Shown: piece after piece, positions 26,403 to 36,413 of the stretch | Layout: every line of letters starts with the position of its first letter | How positions within the stretch are numbered: the stretch's first letter is position 1 | Assembly: GCA_012845835.1 (NCBI GenBank) | Contig: JABAKD010000006.1 | Coordinates: 1,720,116 to 1,784,115, forward strand | DNA: 64,000 bases | Direction of reading: 5' to 3' | Source of the DNA: Undaria pinnatifida | Taxonomy: Eukaryota > Sar > Phaeophyceae > Laminariales > Alariaceae | Program-made: the position numbers and the translations under genes | Notes under the pieces: generated by a model | Databases searched by the model: none | What the model saw: only the letters and a program-made list of their open reading frames with translations | What the model was told of the DNA's origin: nothing

Positions 26403-26864
26403 CGATTGTTGTAGTATATCGTGGTCCGGGATATATTGTCTAAACATTTTACGGCTCATGACAAAGGAGGCCAAGTCCCGGCTGCGTACGTTGTCGAAGT
26501 TGGTTCGTGTCGGCTGCGGGGTCGAGATAGCGTTATCTTGGAACCCGAAGATTACTGGGCACAGCACTGACCGCGTGCATATCGATGTAGCACTATGCAG
26601 GAATGCCCTACTACTACCGAACAATGAAGGGTAAAGTAGGAAAACAAGATAATTACAACTGCTGTCGCGCAGGTTTTGAGCACGATATTACAACGATTAT
26701 TATGCAATAAACCACCACCCTAGAGCGGCTAGTCCGCGAACCCTAACGATGCATGCTAACCCTAGAACAAACCCAACCACACCCATCCCCGGATCGACTG
26801 CTGTAGAGCTACCTACTTCTGCTATGGAAGCGTCCGCACAATATTGGAAAATAATGTGCAGGTC
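26403..26864. other. No recognised feature
   Basis: A plus-strand open frame (26,359-26,634) runs out of the repeat head into unique sequence (MTKEAKSRLRTLSKLVRVG...), but it has no recognised domain. The rest shows nothing I can name. Confidence 0.3.
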
Positions 26865-27275
26865 CGAGGACCAACGCCCGAATGGGTAGGTTGGACCGTA
26901 ACTGGACCAAGTCCGGCGGAAGGCCATCTCCCATGGCCAGGGGTTTTGTTAGTGGGTGAGCTTGCGCAAGTCCCACACTACCCGGAAAGATGACATTCCG
27001 GGTGGCTATCTCCACCGAACCTGACCCTCAGGGGACAGGCCGGGTCGACATACACACGCATCCGTATACAACGGCAGCTTGCGTTGCCGGGGTTGTAACG
27101 AAGACCACTGATAGGGACAGCTTACGCTATACCTACAATGGGACCCGAAGGGTGCGCCAGCTAGCGTTGGGCTGCGAAAGCAACTGAGTTAAATCGACAC
27201 ACGACGCGTATGAAAATACGCGGAAGTGTGGTGAGCTAAAGCTTTATTTTTCCCCATCATCCGCCGGAGGATAAA
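26865..27275 (+). repeat. ~400-bp dispersed repeat F, copy 1
   Basis: Nearly the same sequence occurs inverted at 61,552-61,951. Shared blocks are GGACCAACGCCCGAATGGG, CCGGAAAGATGACATTCCGG, CTATACCTACAATGGGACCC, CGCGTATGAAAATACGCG-like and CCGCCGGAGGATAAAAAA. It contains a 65-codon open frame preserved in both copies, but with no recognised function. Type of element unknown. Confidence 0.75.
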
Positions 27276-27455
27276 AAATAAAAAAATAAAAATAAAAAAA
27301 AATTGCAGGTTATTTCGGTTTTAGGGAAAGATGTGTGTCGACTAGTGTCGACCCCATTACGTGGAATTCCAAACGACGCGTATGAAAATACGCGGAAGTG
27401 TGGTGAGCTAAAGCTATATTCTTCCCCATCCGCCGGAGGATAAAAAAAATATATA
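27199..27455 (+). repeat. Tandem partial duplication of repeat F 3' end
   Basis: The ~80-nt segment from ACGACGCGTATGAAAATACG through GAGCTAAAGCT to CCGCCGGAGGATAAAAAA occurs at 27,200-27,275 and again at 27,373-27,452, each ending in an A/T-rich tail. Confidence 0.85.
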
Positions 27456-28472
27456 TAAAAAAAAAATTCCAACGGAAATACCGTCGTCCAAAGATCTATG
27501 ATACGTACATACATGCGTACGTATCTAAATTCCTTGTGAAGACGATATTATTTTTTCCTGCCGCCTTCAACCTCAGGGCAGCGCTCACGTATGGATCCCT
27601 ACAATAGCCATGCTTCGGGACGAGGGGTTCGATCTATGTATGGGAGTGATGAGTCTCACGGACGAAGAAACTGTCTCCTCGAGCTGTGTACGCCGTCAAA
27701 ACAGAGGAACCGCCAACTATTATTACCCATTCTTTGCGAAGCAACTACTACTGTAACAGCAGTACTTGTAGTTACGTAGTGTAACTCCAAAAAAAAAAGG
27801 AATTCTACTATTATTATTTGGTAAGAAAAGAGTAGCGCTAGTACTGCTCTTTTGACAATAATGATATCATACAACTAAAATCCGGAGACATCGTAGTGCA
27901 GACAACAGACCAAGAACAACGTTAAATCCGCCCAAAGTTTGTATTTGTTGTGAAAGAACGCCGTGTTTAGTGCGTGCGAGCCGGTCACCCCGGGGTCTAG
28001 TGGTTGCCCTCGAATACTACTACGGAGCGTTGGTCCTTCGTACTTGAGTTCAACTCTTGCCGTCGCATTGAGACTTGAATATATTTGCGTAAATATATGC
28101 AGAAAAAAAAAAAGCCAGCTGTTGAGAGCGCCAAGCAGCGGGGTGGATACTCATTATTCAACGCGAGTCGACGAGACAGCAGAATGCTGAGTTTTTCTCG
28201 CGATAAAGATAAGGCACCTACCGTACTGAGGAGGGAGGGCGAGGGCCCGCTATGTGACATCCGTGATCTGAGATATTACTGCTACAAGGGAGCGCCGGAG
28301 TAATGCGAGGAAAATATATCGGAGATGATGGGAAAATATATAGACTGTTAATGGGTAAGTTATCCGATTCATCATACGTGATCACACGGTACGCTGCGTA
28401 AACCTTGAAAGGGCAGCGTAGAGCGTGTGACGAATGGGAAAGAGTGGTTGGTCCCTTTACACCACAGACAGA
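27456..28472. other. No recognised feature
   Basis: Mixed-composition sequence; no domain, RNA or repeat recognised. Confidence 0.3.
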
Positions 28473-28487
28473 CGCAACAGCAACAGC

Positions 28488-28530
<43 letters not shown>

Positions 28531-28578
28531 CCAACAACAACAACAACACCAACAACAACAACAACAGCAGCAGCAACC

Positions 28579-28648
<70 letters not shown>

Positions 28649-28650
28649 CG
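28473..28650 (+). repeat. (CAA)n microsatellite
   Basis: About 178 nt of CAA/ACA repeats with a few CAC and CAG interruptions. Unlike the other CAA tracts in the window it is not preceded by the TTAATGTGAGAACAAC motif. Poly-Gln, Poly-Asn and Poly-Thr open frames here are artefacts. Confidence 0.97.
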
Positions 28651-29150
28651 CACTATCGTGGAACCTCTATTACTAATGGACAGAAGTTCCAGGTATATAG
28701 TTGAGGATCACAAATAGGTTACACTTAAGCTCAATCATCAAAGACGAGCGAAATCCGTAGCAAGTCAGACTGTAAAACCGAGCGTATGACAGCGAGCAGA
28801 GGCTGCCGCAGGCTAAAAACAGTGTGCGCGTACCGTGCGAAATCCGTTTATCATAAATCTAGTTTTTACGTCTCAGAGCATCTTACGTTTGTCTTAGCGC
28901 GCCTTGCATTCGTCTTAGCTCGTCTAAAAATCTTCTTCGTGTGTCTTAAATTCGTCTTGGCGCGTTTGTTTCATCAATTTTGGTCTATGAGGCCATTTCT
29001 TATGCAGTCGGATTCCGCCAGTCGAAAACGGCCTTTTTCGACTGGAGGACTGTTTTTCGACTGGATTCTTCTGGTCTTTCTTCTTATCGTCAGTCGAGTC
29101 GATTCTCAGTTCTATAGTTTTTGTGCTCTTCCTGTGTGTGTGTGTTCTTC

Positions 29151-29512
29151 ACATTAAACCGTTCTTCTACTCGTCGACATCCAGCACACCCAGTGTCCGT
29201 ACTGATTCTTCACCCTAGAAAGATCAGCTCTGTGGTCACAAGCCACGACACAGAGATAATGCATCGTAATGCATTCGACAACGCAATGTCATGCCCTAGT
29301 ACTGGGTACGACAGGCACAACATACATACGTCAGCAACAGAAATACATTGGAAGAGAGAAATACGAAATAAACAAAAACAAAAACAAAAACAAAAAACAA
29401 AAACAAAATAAGAAAACAAATAAAAACAAAGATAAAAATAAAACAAAAAATGAAACAAACAAAATGAAGGGGAAATCGAAGAAACAACCCAACCGGAAAG
29501 GAGAGCCAAAGC
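29151..29512 (+). repeat. Dispersed repeat E, copy 1 (inverted partner at 63,645-64,000)
   Basis: About 360 nt with only about four differences from the reverse complement of the window's right end. Starts TCACATTAAACCGTTCTTC and runs through an (AAACA)n-like stretch to CGGAAAGGAGAGCCAA. Could be part of an LTR element whose ends are not both visible here. Confidence 0.8.
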
Positions 29513-29884
29513 TCGGAAAAGAAACATAATAAAATGAAATAAAATAAAGTAAAGTAAAACCAAAATAAGATAATCCGAACACGAGCCAAAAACCTGGACA
29601 CGCAAGGAGGGAACAAAGGGGAAAAACTTCCTAGAGACGGTTGGTGTGAGGGAGTAATGCTGTACAGCTAGTCGAAATCATTTGGCAGCTCTGTGCTTCG
29701 CGCTTTCTTCGCGAGCAACGGCTCGACGAACCCTTGTCCCAGGGAGTTGATGGCTTTGGGCTTGGCAGAAAGCCGCCAAAGCTACGTTCGTGGAGTTGCA
29801 CTCAGCCGAGAGCCGCCAAAGCTTCAGCAGCCGCAGCCGTTGTTGGCCGAATAGGATCGAAACCGCGCATTTCTGTCGTCGTGT

Positions 29885-29918
29885 GATACACGAACTTGAT
29901 CATGCGAGTTGATGTGAG

Positions 29919-29950
<32 letters not shown>

Positions 29951-29952
29951 CC
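29885..29952 (+). repeat. (CAA)n-tailed dispersed motif, copy 2
   Basis: CTTGATCATGCGAGTTGATG then TGAGAACAACAACAACAAC. Same lead-in as at 19,894 and 33,896. Confidence 0.6.
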
Positions 29953-30071
29953 ACGCTGCTAGCGAAAAAAGCTAGGAATGCGCAACGCTGAGTTGCTGCG
30001 AGAAGCAACAGCTGGGATAGCCAAGCCAGCGTCAGGGCCTTGTATGATACTGCAGTGTGGTACCTGGTATG

Positions 30072-30341
30072 TGTGAAATTAATAGGTGGGGGACACAGAG
30101 TGCCCCCTGCAGGTCTGCCAATTGAGCAGGTCTTCGGGGAGTACTCACTTTCGTTCCTTCGTAGAGATGTAGCTTTATTCGTTTCCACCAGAGCCCGGGA
30201 TAGCTTCTGAGATCGGAGGCGCGTGCCTCCGATCTAATTCCTAACTTCCCCGAATATAAACCGCCAACCTTATCATACGAAACCCATCCAAATGATCTCA
30301 AATTCGGATACCTACAGGCCTTTCGAGGCCGTATCTTAACA
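30072..30341 (-). repeat. LTR (3' LTR of the minus-oriented TRIM)
   Basis: On the plus strand begins TGTGAAATTAATAGG and ends CGTATCTTAACA, so on the minus strand it is TGTTAAG...CACA with the usual TG/CA ends. A purine-rich AGGGTGGG precedes it on the minus strand (30,346-30,356), fitting a polypurine tract. Confidence 0.9.
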
Positions 30342-31141
30342 CTAGCCCACCCTGATGAGTCGCATATGCAGAAATATGGGAGATTCGGGGAAACTCCGGT
30401 TCTACGAACTAGACCATGAGTCGAAGATGCGGCTCCTCAAACCCCACTCCCACACCTCTAACCGTCTGGCTATGGAGCCAGGAACACGCGAAGAAAAGCA
30501 GTAGAAAGAAAAACAGACCCTACAGCAAGGCAATAGTCACCCATCAAAAACTTGCCGCATGCCGCCGGCGTGGCGGGGGGGCAGAAAAGGCTCTAGAACC
30601 TGCCGCATGCCGCCGGTGTGGCGGGGGGGGGCAGGAAAGGCTCTACGGTAAACCAACCACAGAAAAGGTACTATGGCGATGCCTCGCAAAAGATCTCGGT
30701 GTTTTAGTGTTGGCCTTCCCACACCTCAAACCGACCGCCACCTCGTGGTCAGAAAAAGTGTTTCGAGGGTCGACCGTCCCACACCTCAAACCGACCGCCA
30801 CCGCCTGGTCAGGGAGAGGGGGGGATGCACACATACGCGTAAAAAAGGCGACGCGCCGTCGCTGCAGCTATATTGTTGCGCGGCGCGTACCTAGAGGGGG
30901 AGCGCGCAAAGCGCAGGCTCCCGTGCCATGGTTGATGGGGGCGGCGTTTGGAGCGCGTACCCCCATTGCTGAGTTTATGCCGCGGCGGAGGGAAACGGCG
31001 CTGGAAGCGCGGTTCCCGTTGCCGAAAGCACTGTCTTGGGTGGGCTCGTGCCCCGCACTGAACATGCTGCCTTGGGTGGGGTCCCTCTCACCTCTACCGC
31101 GTTTCACGATTTTGGATTCGAAACCCATTGTGATTTCACGC

Positions 31142-31169
31142 GCAGGTTCGTGTCCTGCCGACGACGCCA
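31142..31169 (-). promoter_or_regulatory. Primer-binding site copying a tRNA 3' end
   Basis: On the plus strand the sequence has perfect tRNA 3' architecture: T-stem GCAGG, seven-base loop TTCGTGT, T-stem CCTGC, acceptor strand CGACGAC, discriminator G, CCA. Read on the minus strand it begins TGG two bases after the LTR. A G discriminator would fit tRNA-Arg, -Asn or -Asp; which one cannot be decided here. Loop position 58 is T where tRNAs have A. Confidence 0.8.
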
Positions 31170-31171
31170 CT

Positions 31172-31441
31172 TGTGAAATTAATAGGTGGGGGACACAGAG
31201 TGCCCCCTGCAGGTCTGCCAATTGAGCAGGTCTTCGGGGAGTACTCACTTTCGTTCCTTCGTAGAGATGTAGCTTTATTCGTTTCCACCAGAGCCCGGGA
31301 TAGCTTCTGAGATCGGAGGCGCGTGCCTCCGATCTAATTCCTAACTTCCCCGAATATAAACCGCCAACCTTATCATACGAAACCCATCCAAATGATCTCA
31401 AATTCGGATACCTACAGGCCTTTCGAGGCCGTATCTTAACA
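31172..31441 (-). repeat. LTR (5' LTR of the minus-oriented TRIM)
   Basis: Identical to 30,072-30,341. Followed (minus sense) after two bases by the primer-binding site. Confidence 0.9.
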
Positions 31442-31791
31442 TATGGGTGTGTGGCCGTGTGGCCGTTTGGGTGTGTGTTTGGTGGTGGGATGAGCGATGC
31501 GATCGGTTCAAAAAACACGTTAAAAACTTTTTTGACTGAGTTTTTCGACTGGATCCGCCAGTCGGAATTCTCAGTCGAAAAAAGTTGAGTCGTTAAAGAC
31601 CTTTTTCGACAGTGTAGTGGTACTCCGAGTGGGGGATGCGTGGTTGGTCGGTGTTGGGAGGCGTGCTCCTCATGGGTTCCGGTGCCCTTGTTTGGTCTCT
31701 CCTCATGGCTCGCTGGATAGACTCAAAAGCTTATATATTTTTTCCCTACATTGAATGCTGAATGACAGCAATAATAGCAGGTCTGCATGGT

Positions 31792-31843
31792 AGCGCAGGG
31801 TAGAGCAGGGTAGAGCAGGGTAGAGCAGGGTAGAGCAGGTAGT
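31792..31843 (+). repeat. Minisatellite, (GTAGAGCAGG)n
   Basis: Four to five copies of a 10-11-nt unit GGTAGAGCAGG. Confidence 0.9.
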
Positions 31844-32102
31844 GAGATGTGGGGCGTCCCTCTTGTCTCATCATCGTCATCTACATTATCGCCCATCTAT
31901 GATGGCCTTGACGTGAATGAATGTGACATCTACTGTCACGTGGTTTAACCTCAACCATGACATGGCTTCACGTCGAATCTATAAAACTATCCTTCTACGG
32001 AAGGCACTCCATTACAACAGCGTAAAGAAAGCCCGATATGGGCTTCCGTCGAAAAAGGCCGTTTTCGACTGACAAATCCGACTGCATGAGAAATGGCCTG
32101 AA

Positions 32103-33190
32103 GATGTTTTACTCGTCCTGGCGCGTCTTACATTCATTCGTCTTGGCAAGTTTTGTGGTTTTATGTTGCCGCGTCTTGGGTCCGCCTTGGCACGTCTTAG
32201 AATCGTCTTGAATAATGTGTACTAAAAACGAAAAAAACGTCGAAAAACAACCGACGGAGGTGGTAGTAGTACAGCAGTCGACCCCGCTTGAAAGACACAC
32301 CACGTTTTCTTTTTCGAGTGTCCTTGACGCGGATAAGTGTCTTGAAGATTCCGCGGTCACAAACTCACCTTCCCCGGGGGAAACGTAGGCGTAGAATGTA
32401 AATATTGCCAAACGACGCGCACTCGCAGCAGGAATGCGACCACGAAACGGTGTTGTTGTTTGAAATTTACGACACGAGATGATTTGAAGGCCGCAACTGC
32501 TGCTGCTTTACCCCAATGCGTGCATAACATCGTTTGAATTTCTCTCTGCCACCGAAACGCGGGAAGAGGTGCAGCACGACCTACATAGTGTAATGTGTAC
32601 GGTAGTGCTCTGGTGTTGTATGCTTTTATTATTGTTGTTGAGGCGTTGTCCTCACGGTGAACATCACATCCGTTTTTAGCACTCTGATACGATACGGGGA
32701 CGGCTGCCACCTGGAAACCAAACAAAACCATCCGCACGTGGGACGACACTGCTGTTTGGTAAAATTTTCGTAACGCAGACAACACCAGACACCGAAATAT
32801 CGGGAAAGTACACCGAAAACGAGGACACCGCCCCTTCCCAAAGGTAAAAACGAGGCAACCACAAAACAAATTATTAATATGACAAGTTTAGCTAATAATA
32901 AACGAGACTTCACCCAAGACAAACAAAAAAAACACCAAACAACGAACGCGGGTATCCAAAGTGCCGTTGGCCTAAAACAAAACACTACGCCGCCCACATA
33001 TTTAGAAGAGTCGCCTGCACCTCGCCCCCTTTCTTCGCTCTTCGCTTGACTTGATTTTCATGAGTGAACGAATGCACGGTCTTCGAAAGGAGGTACGCCG
33101 TTTGGCTGTACTCGCCGTCTCTTCCGTCCGTTCGCGTACAAACAGCTATCATTGTAGTGGAGAAAAACATACTTTTTCATGAAAAAAAAG
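32103..33190. other. No recognised gene
   Basis: Contains CGTCTTGGCGCGTCTTA-like short repeats up to about 32,210. Then mixed sequence with a 170-codon minus-strand open frame (32,357-32,869) that has no recognised domain. Confidence 0.3.
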
Positions 33191-33892
33191 GGCAATAACC
33201 AAAAACGGGTATACCCAGTCACTTTCTTATAAAAAAAAGGTACACTCTAAAATAAAGCGAAAAACGCACCCCACGAGCCACGCGATTGGCCAGAAAACAG
33301 TTGTACCTGGTTTTGAGATATATTGTCCCGGGTACACCCGTAAATGACCATTATGTTTGGCTTTCACCCGTTTTCGATTGTATCTAACCAATCAGATGCC
33401 TCCATATACATTATCCCCAATCAGAGGTAATGCATTGATCCCCTATAATATACGACCGTCGCTTTCGCTAGGATGGAACGCGATCGTGGTGCCGGAAAGA
33501 AAGGCCAAGAGGTTCACATCAGCTTCGACCCCCTTCCACATTAAACACCACTTCACCCCTGTCACACACGTAGCTAAAGAAGACAACCCAGCAGGAAACT
33601 GGCGTCCCTGTATCCGTCAGCACCGCCACGCGTGCCCACAGCAACATCCCCCCTACTGATGCCACCGAGGTTGCCAACTCGTACCATGATTTTTGCCCCA
33701 GGCGTATTTTCAGGCTCTCTCCGACGCGTCGTACGGGGAGCGTTTTTGATGAATACCTGGTGCCTGGTTTCATATCGATAGGGCCCATCATATGCCAGGT
33801 ACCAGGTATACGTAAAAAGAAAGGCCCATACGTGAAAGAAAAGCTGAAAGGTTTCGTCATCTACATACCAATACCTGCCTGGTATATGTCTA

Positions 33893-33938
33893 CATTGATT
33901 ATGCGAGTTAATGTGAGAACAACAACAACAACTACGTG
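33893..33938 (+). repeat. (CAA)n-tailed dispersed motif, copy 3
   Basis: TTGATTATGCGAGTTAATG then TGAGAACAACAACAACAAC. Confidence 0.6.
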
Positions 33939-34072
33939 CTGAGGGGCTGATCATACTGCTCGTATGATGCAATTACGAAACTACAATAATTACTGCTATA
34001 AATGATCATATGATACTTAGTATTATCGTTCAACAGTCCATGTTTGACGAGTACCTTGTGGTAGTATGTGGT

Positions 34073-34379
34073 ACATTTTTTTTTTTTTTGCACACTTTCA
34101 CTTTGCAGCTTCTGGACAAGCCGTGGTCACAGGTGTCATCCCTTCTCCTCCCCGGTTCTTGCCTTCAATTTTTATCGCGCATAGGGTTCAGCAGTCTCAC
34201 TGCTCGTCGATTGTTCATCGAGTGTTGCTAACTCACGCACTCGCGCTTTCCGCAAGTCAATTTGTCCACGAGAAAAAGTCCCAACGAATCTATACGAGTA
34301 TGCACTCGGCGGGGCTCGAACTCACGAAACTGACCTATACCAGGCTCGAGGATAACCTGATAGGCCACCGGGGCGACCG
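34073..34379 (-). mobile_element. SINE with tRNA-like head, full-length copy
   Basis: On the minus strand it starts GGTCGCCCCGGTGGCCTATC (A box TGGCCTATCAGG) with B box GAGTTCGAGCCCC about 35 nt further. A unique body follows (CATACTCGTATAGATTCG..., GACGAGCAGTGAGACTGC, CAAGAACCGGGGAGG) and the element ends in a poly-A tract (T13 on the plus strand at 34,077-34,089). Same family as 58,357 and 62,445. Confidence 0.8.
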
Positions 34380-34917
34380 GCATCCACCACTATCGTAGTA
34401 CGAGTACGAATGAGTGTGATCACAACAGCAAATACACGTATTTCATTATCGCTCGCTCGTTCTCTCGCACGCCGTCGCTCTTGTTACTACCATGTCCCAT
34501 GGTCATGGGGATGACACTCTGTTTTGAGGTGATGAATACAGTACATGTTTGACGAGAAATCTCGTATACGTGTACATATCGTAGTACGAATACGAAGAAT
34601 GAGGGTGATCATGACAACAAGTGCATGCATTCGATTACCAACAACACAGCAGACATATACCTTGTACGAGTACACGTCATGTCTAGCGTCAGCAGGCCAA
34701 AAAACGAGAGGTTCATCGACTGGCAGTCGCGTGGCTCGTGGGGTTCGTTTTTCACTAGTTTTGAAGGTGTAACCGTTTTTGAGAAAAAAGTGACCGGGTA
34801 TACCCGTTTTTCGTTATTGCCAAAAAATATATTAATAATAATACAACCCTACCCATGATAAGATTTCGCCCACATAATATATTTCAACTTCCAACAAGCA
34901 GCTTGAAAATTTATTAT

Positions 34918-35780
34918 AAAAAATGAAAATACACTCCAGCTAGCTGTGAGATCGAAGATTTCGTCGAAACCCATCTTTGCAAGCTGTGTGTGATACTCCG
35001 ATCGCGCGCATTACGAGCTGTGTGTCCTCATTAAGGATATAGGTCGGCGACTCCCCTTACAACTACGGTGTAGCTATCAGGGTCAACAGGATGATTTTAG
35101 TCAGTCTGTGCGCGGAAACTATAAAACCCGTTTCTGAGGGGGACAAAATCTGACAGCTGTGAAGGGAAATGTATCCTTTTATCAAGTGAATCTTGTAAGT
35201 CGAATAACCGGTGAGGGGGGTGGGGCCGAGTTTTGAAGGACGCGGGGGCCTGGTTTTGATCAAAAGCGAGCGGGTTTAGAGGGGGGGGGGGGGGGGGGGG
35301 GGGGGCAGCTCAATTTGTGCCTGGAAACTATACATTATTTTGAGGGGATAAATGTGACGGTTTTGGAAATAATACATGAGTTCATCATGTATATCCTGGG
35401 GTAAGTCGTATAATCAGTGAGTAAAGAGAGGGTGGAGTGTTCGAGGGGGTGGGGTTGGGATGGGTTGGGGGGGAGGTGGGGGGTGTGGGGGCGGGGGGGG
35501 GTGGGGGGGGGGGGAGGACGGGCTTTAGGTGAGGGGTTTGTTATACGTGTGGTGCTAGGTCTAGGCGATGGTGCGGGTGATGGGGGGGGGGGAGGGGACA
35601 CAGCGGCATGGATGGCTCTCGAAAGATAATGAGGTGATATGTTGTGCGTGAAGTGTTTATTAATGTAGCGGATTTCGATATTTGGTGGGGCGTTTGAGTA
35701 AGGGAGATCAAGAGGGGGGGGGCGGGTGGAGATTTTTTAGGAGGTTTAGGTCACAAATAATATTCACTTACACCTCGGCT
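34918..35780 (+). mobile_element. Poly-G modular repeat, plus-oriented copy
   Basis: Full head from AATACACTCCAGCTAGCTG (34,929), the TAAAACCCGTTTCTGAGG and CGAATAACCGGTGAGG blocks, a 25-nt G run at 35,281-35,305, a second body module (GGAAACTATACATTATTTTG), more G tracts, and module C with TATACGTGTGGTGCTAGGTC. Confidence 0.8.
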
Positions 35781-36374
35781 GTGAGATCAAAGATATGAAG
35801 CAGCTTGTTATACGCGTGGTGCTAGGTCTAGGCGATCGTGCAGGTGGTCGGAAAAGAGGCGACGTTGGAGGGGCTATTATATAAAATGAAAATACACTCC
35901 AGCTGTGAGATCGAAGATTTCGTCGAAACCCGTCTTTGCAAGCTGTGTGTGATACTCCGATCGCGCGTATTACGGGTTGTGTGTCCTCATTAGGGATATA
36001 GGTCGGCGACTCCCCTTTCAACTACAGTGTAGCTATCAGGGTCAACAGGGTGATTTTAGTCAGTCTGTGCGCGAAAACTATAAAACCCGTTTCTGAGGGG
36101 GACAAAATCTCACAGCTGTCGAGGGAAATGTATCATTTTATCAAGTGAATCCTGCAAGTCGAATAACCGGTGAGGGGGGGGGGGCGGAGTTTTGAAGGAC
36201 GTGGGGGGCTGGTTTTGATCAAAAGCGAGCGGGGTTGGAGGGGGGGGGGGGGAAAGGGGGGGAAGGCGGACTGGCGGGCAATTTGTGCATGTAAGCTATA
36301 AATCCTTTCAAACAAGGGGATAAATCTGACGGTATTTTGGGAAAAAAAAAAAAAAAAATGCACCAGTTTATTAT

Positions 36375-36413
<39 letters not shown>

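Larger units (their letters stand above)
30072..31441 (-). mobile_element. Young non-coding LTR retrotransposon (TRIM-like), 1.37 kb
   Basis: Two LTRs of 270 bp, identical by eye, flank 830 bp. A 4-bp target duplication TATG lies at 30,068-30,071 and 31,442-31,445. A primer-binding site read on the minus strand next to the LTR at 31,172-31,441 sets the orientation as minus. The internal region has no Gag or Pol similarity. It does hold two small tandem repeats (about 52 bp at 30,552-30,650 and about 60 bp at 30,719-30,812). It must be mobilised in trans. Identical LTRs mean a recent insertion. Confidence 0.88.
28987..32102. mobile_element. Candidate TIR-bounded element with nested LTR element
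   Basis: Inverted ~55-bp ends: left 28,987-29,046 (GCAGTCGGATTCCGCCAGTC, AAAACGGCCTTTTTCGACT), right 32,048-32,102 (TCGAAAAAGGCCGTTTTCGA, ATCCGACTGCATGAGAAATG). A third, internal copy of the GACTGG/CCAGTCGAAAAA motif is at 31,527-31,600. CGTCTTGGCGCG-type short repeats border both ends in the same orientation. No transposase is visible. The enclosed LTR element at 30,072 would be a later insertion. Confidence 0.4.
33191..34821. mobile_element. Candidate DNA transposon with ~40-bp terminal inverted repeats
   Basis: The left end reads GGCAATAACCAAAAACGGGT then ATACCCAGTCACTTTCTTAT (33,191-33,230). The reverse complement of 34,782-34,821 reads the same with about four to five mismatches. Flanks are A-rich on both sides, so a target duplication is ambiguous. 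The 1.6-kb interior has no transposase and includes a CAA-tailed repeat and a SINE, so it would be a non-autonomous element loaded with later insertions. Confidence 0.45.

Noticed and set aside
29269-29529. Lys/Asn-rich open frame, also at 63,398-63,880
   Set aside because: Encoded by an (AAACA)n-like stretch of repeat E; no domain, and the partner copy changes context.
30416-31225. 269-codon open frame inside the TRIM
   Set aside because: Opposite to the orientation set by the primer-binding site, runs into the LTR, and consists largely of internal tandem repeats.
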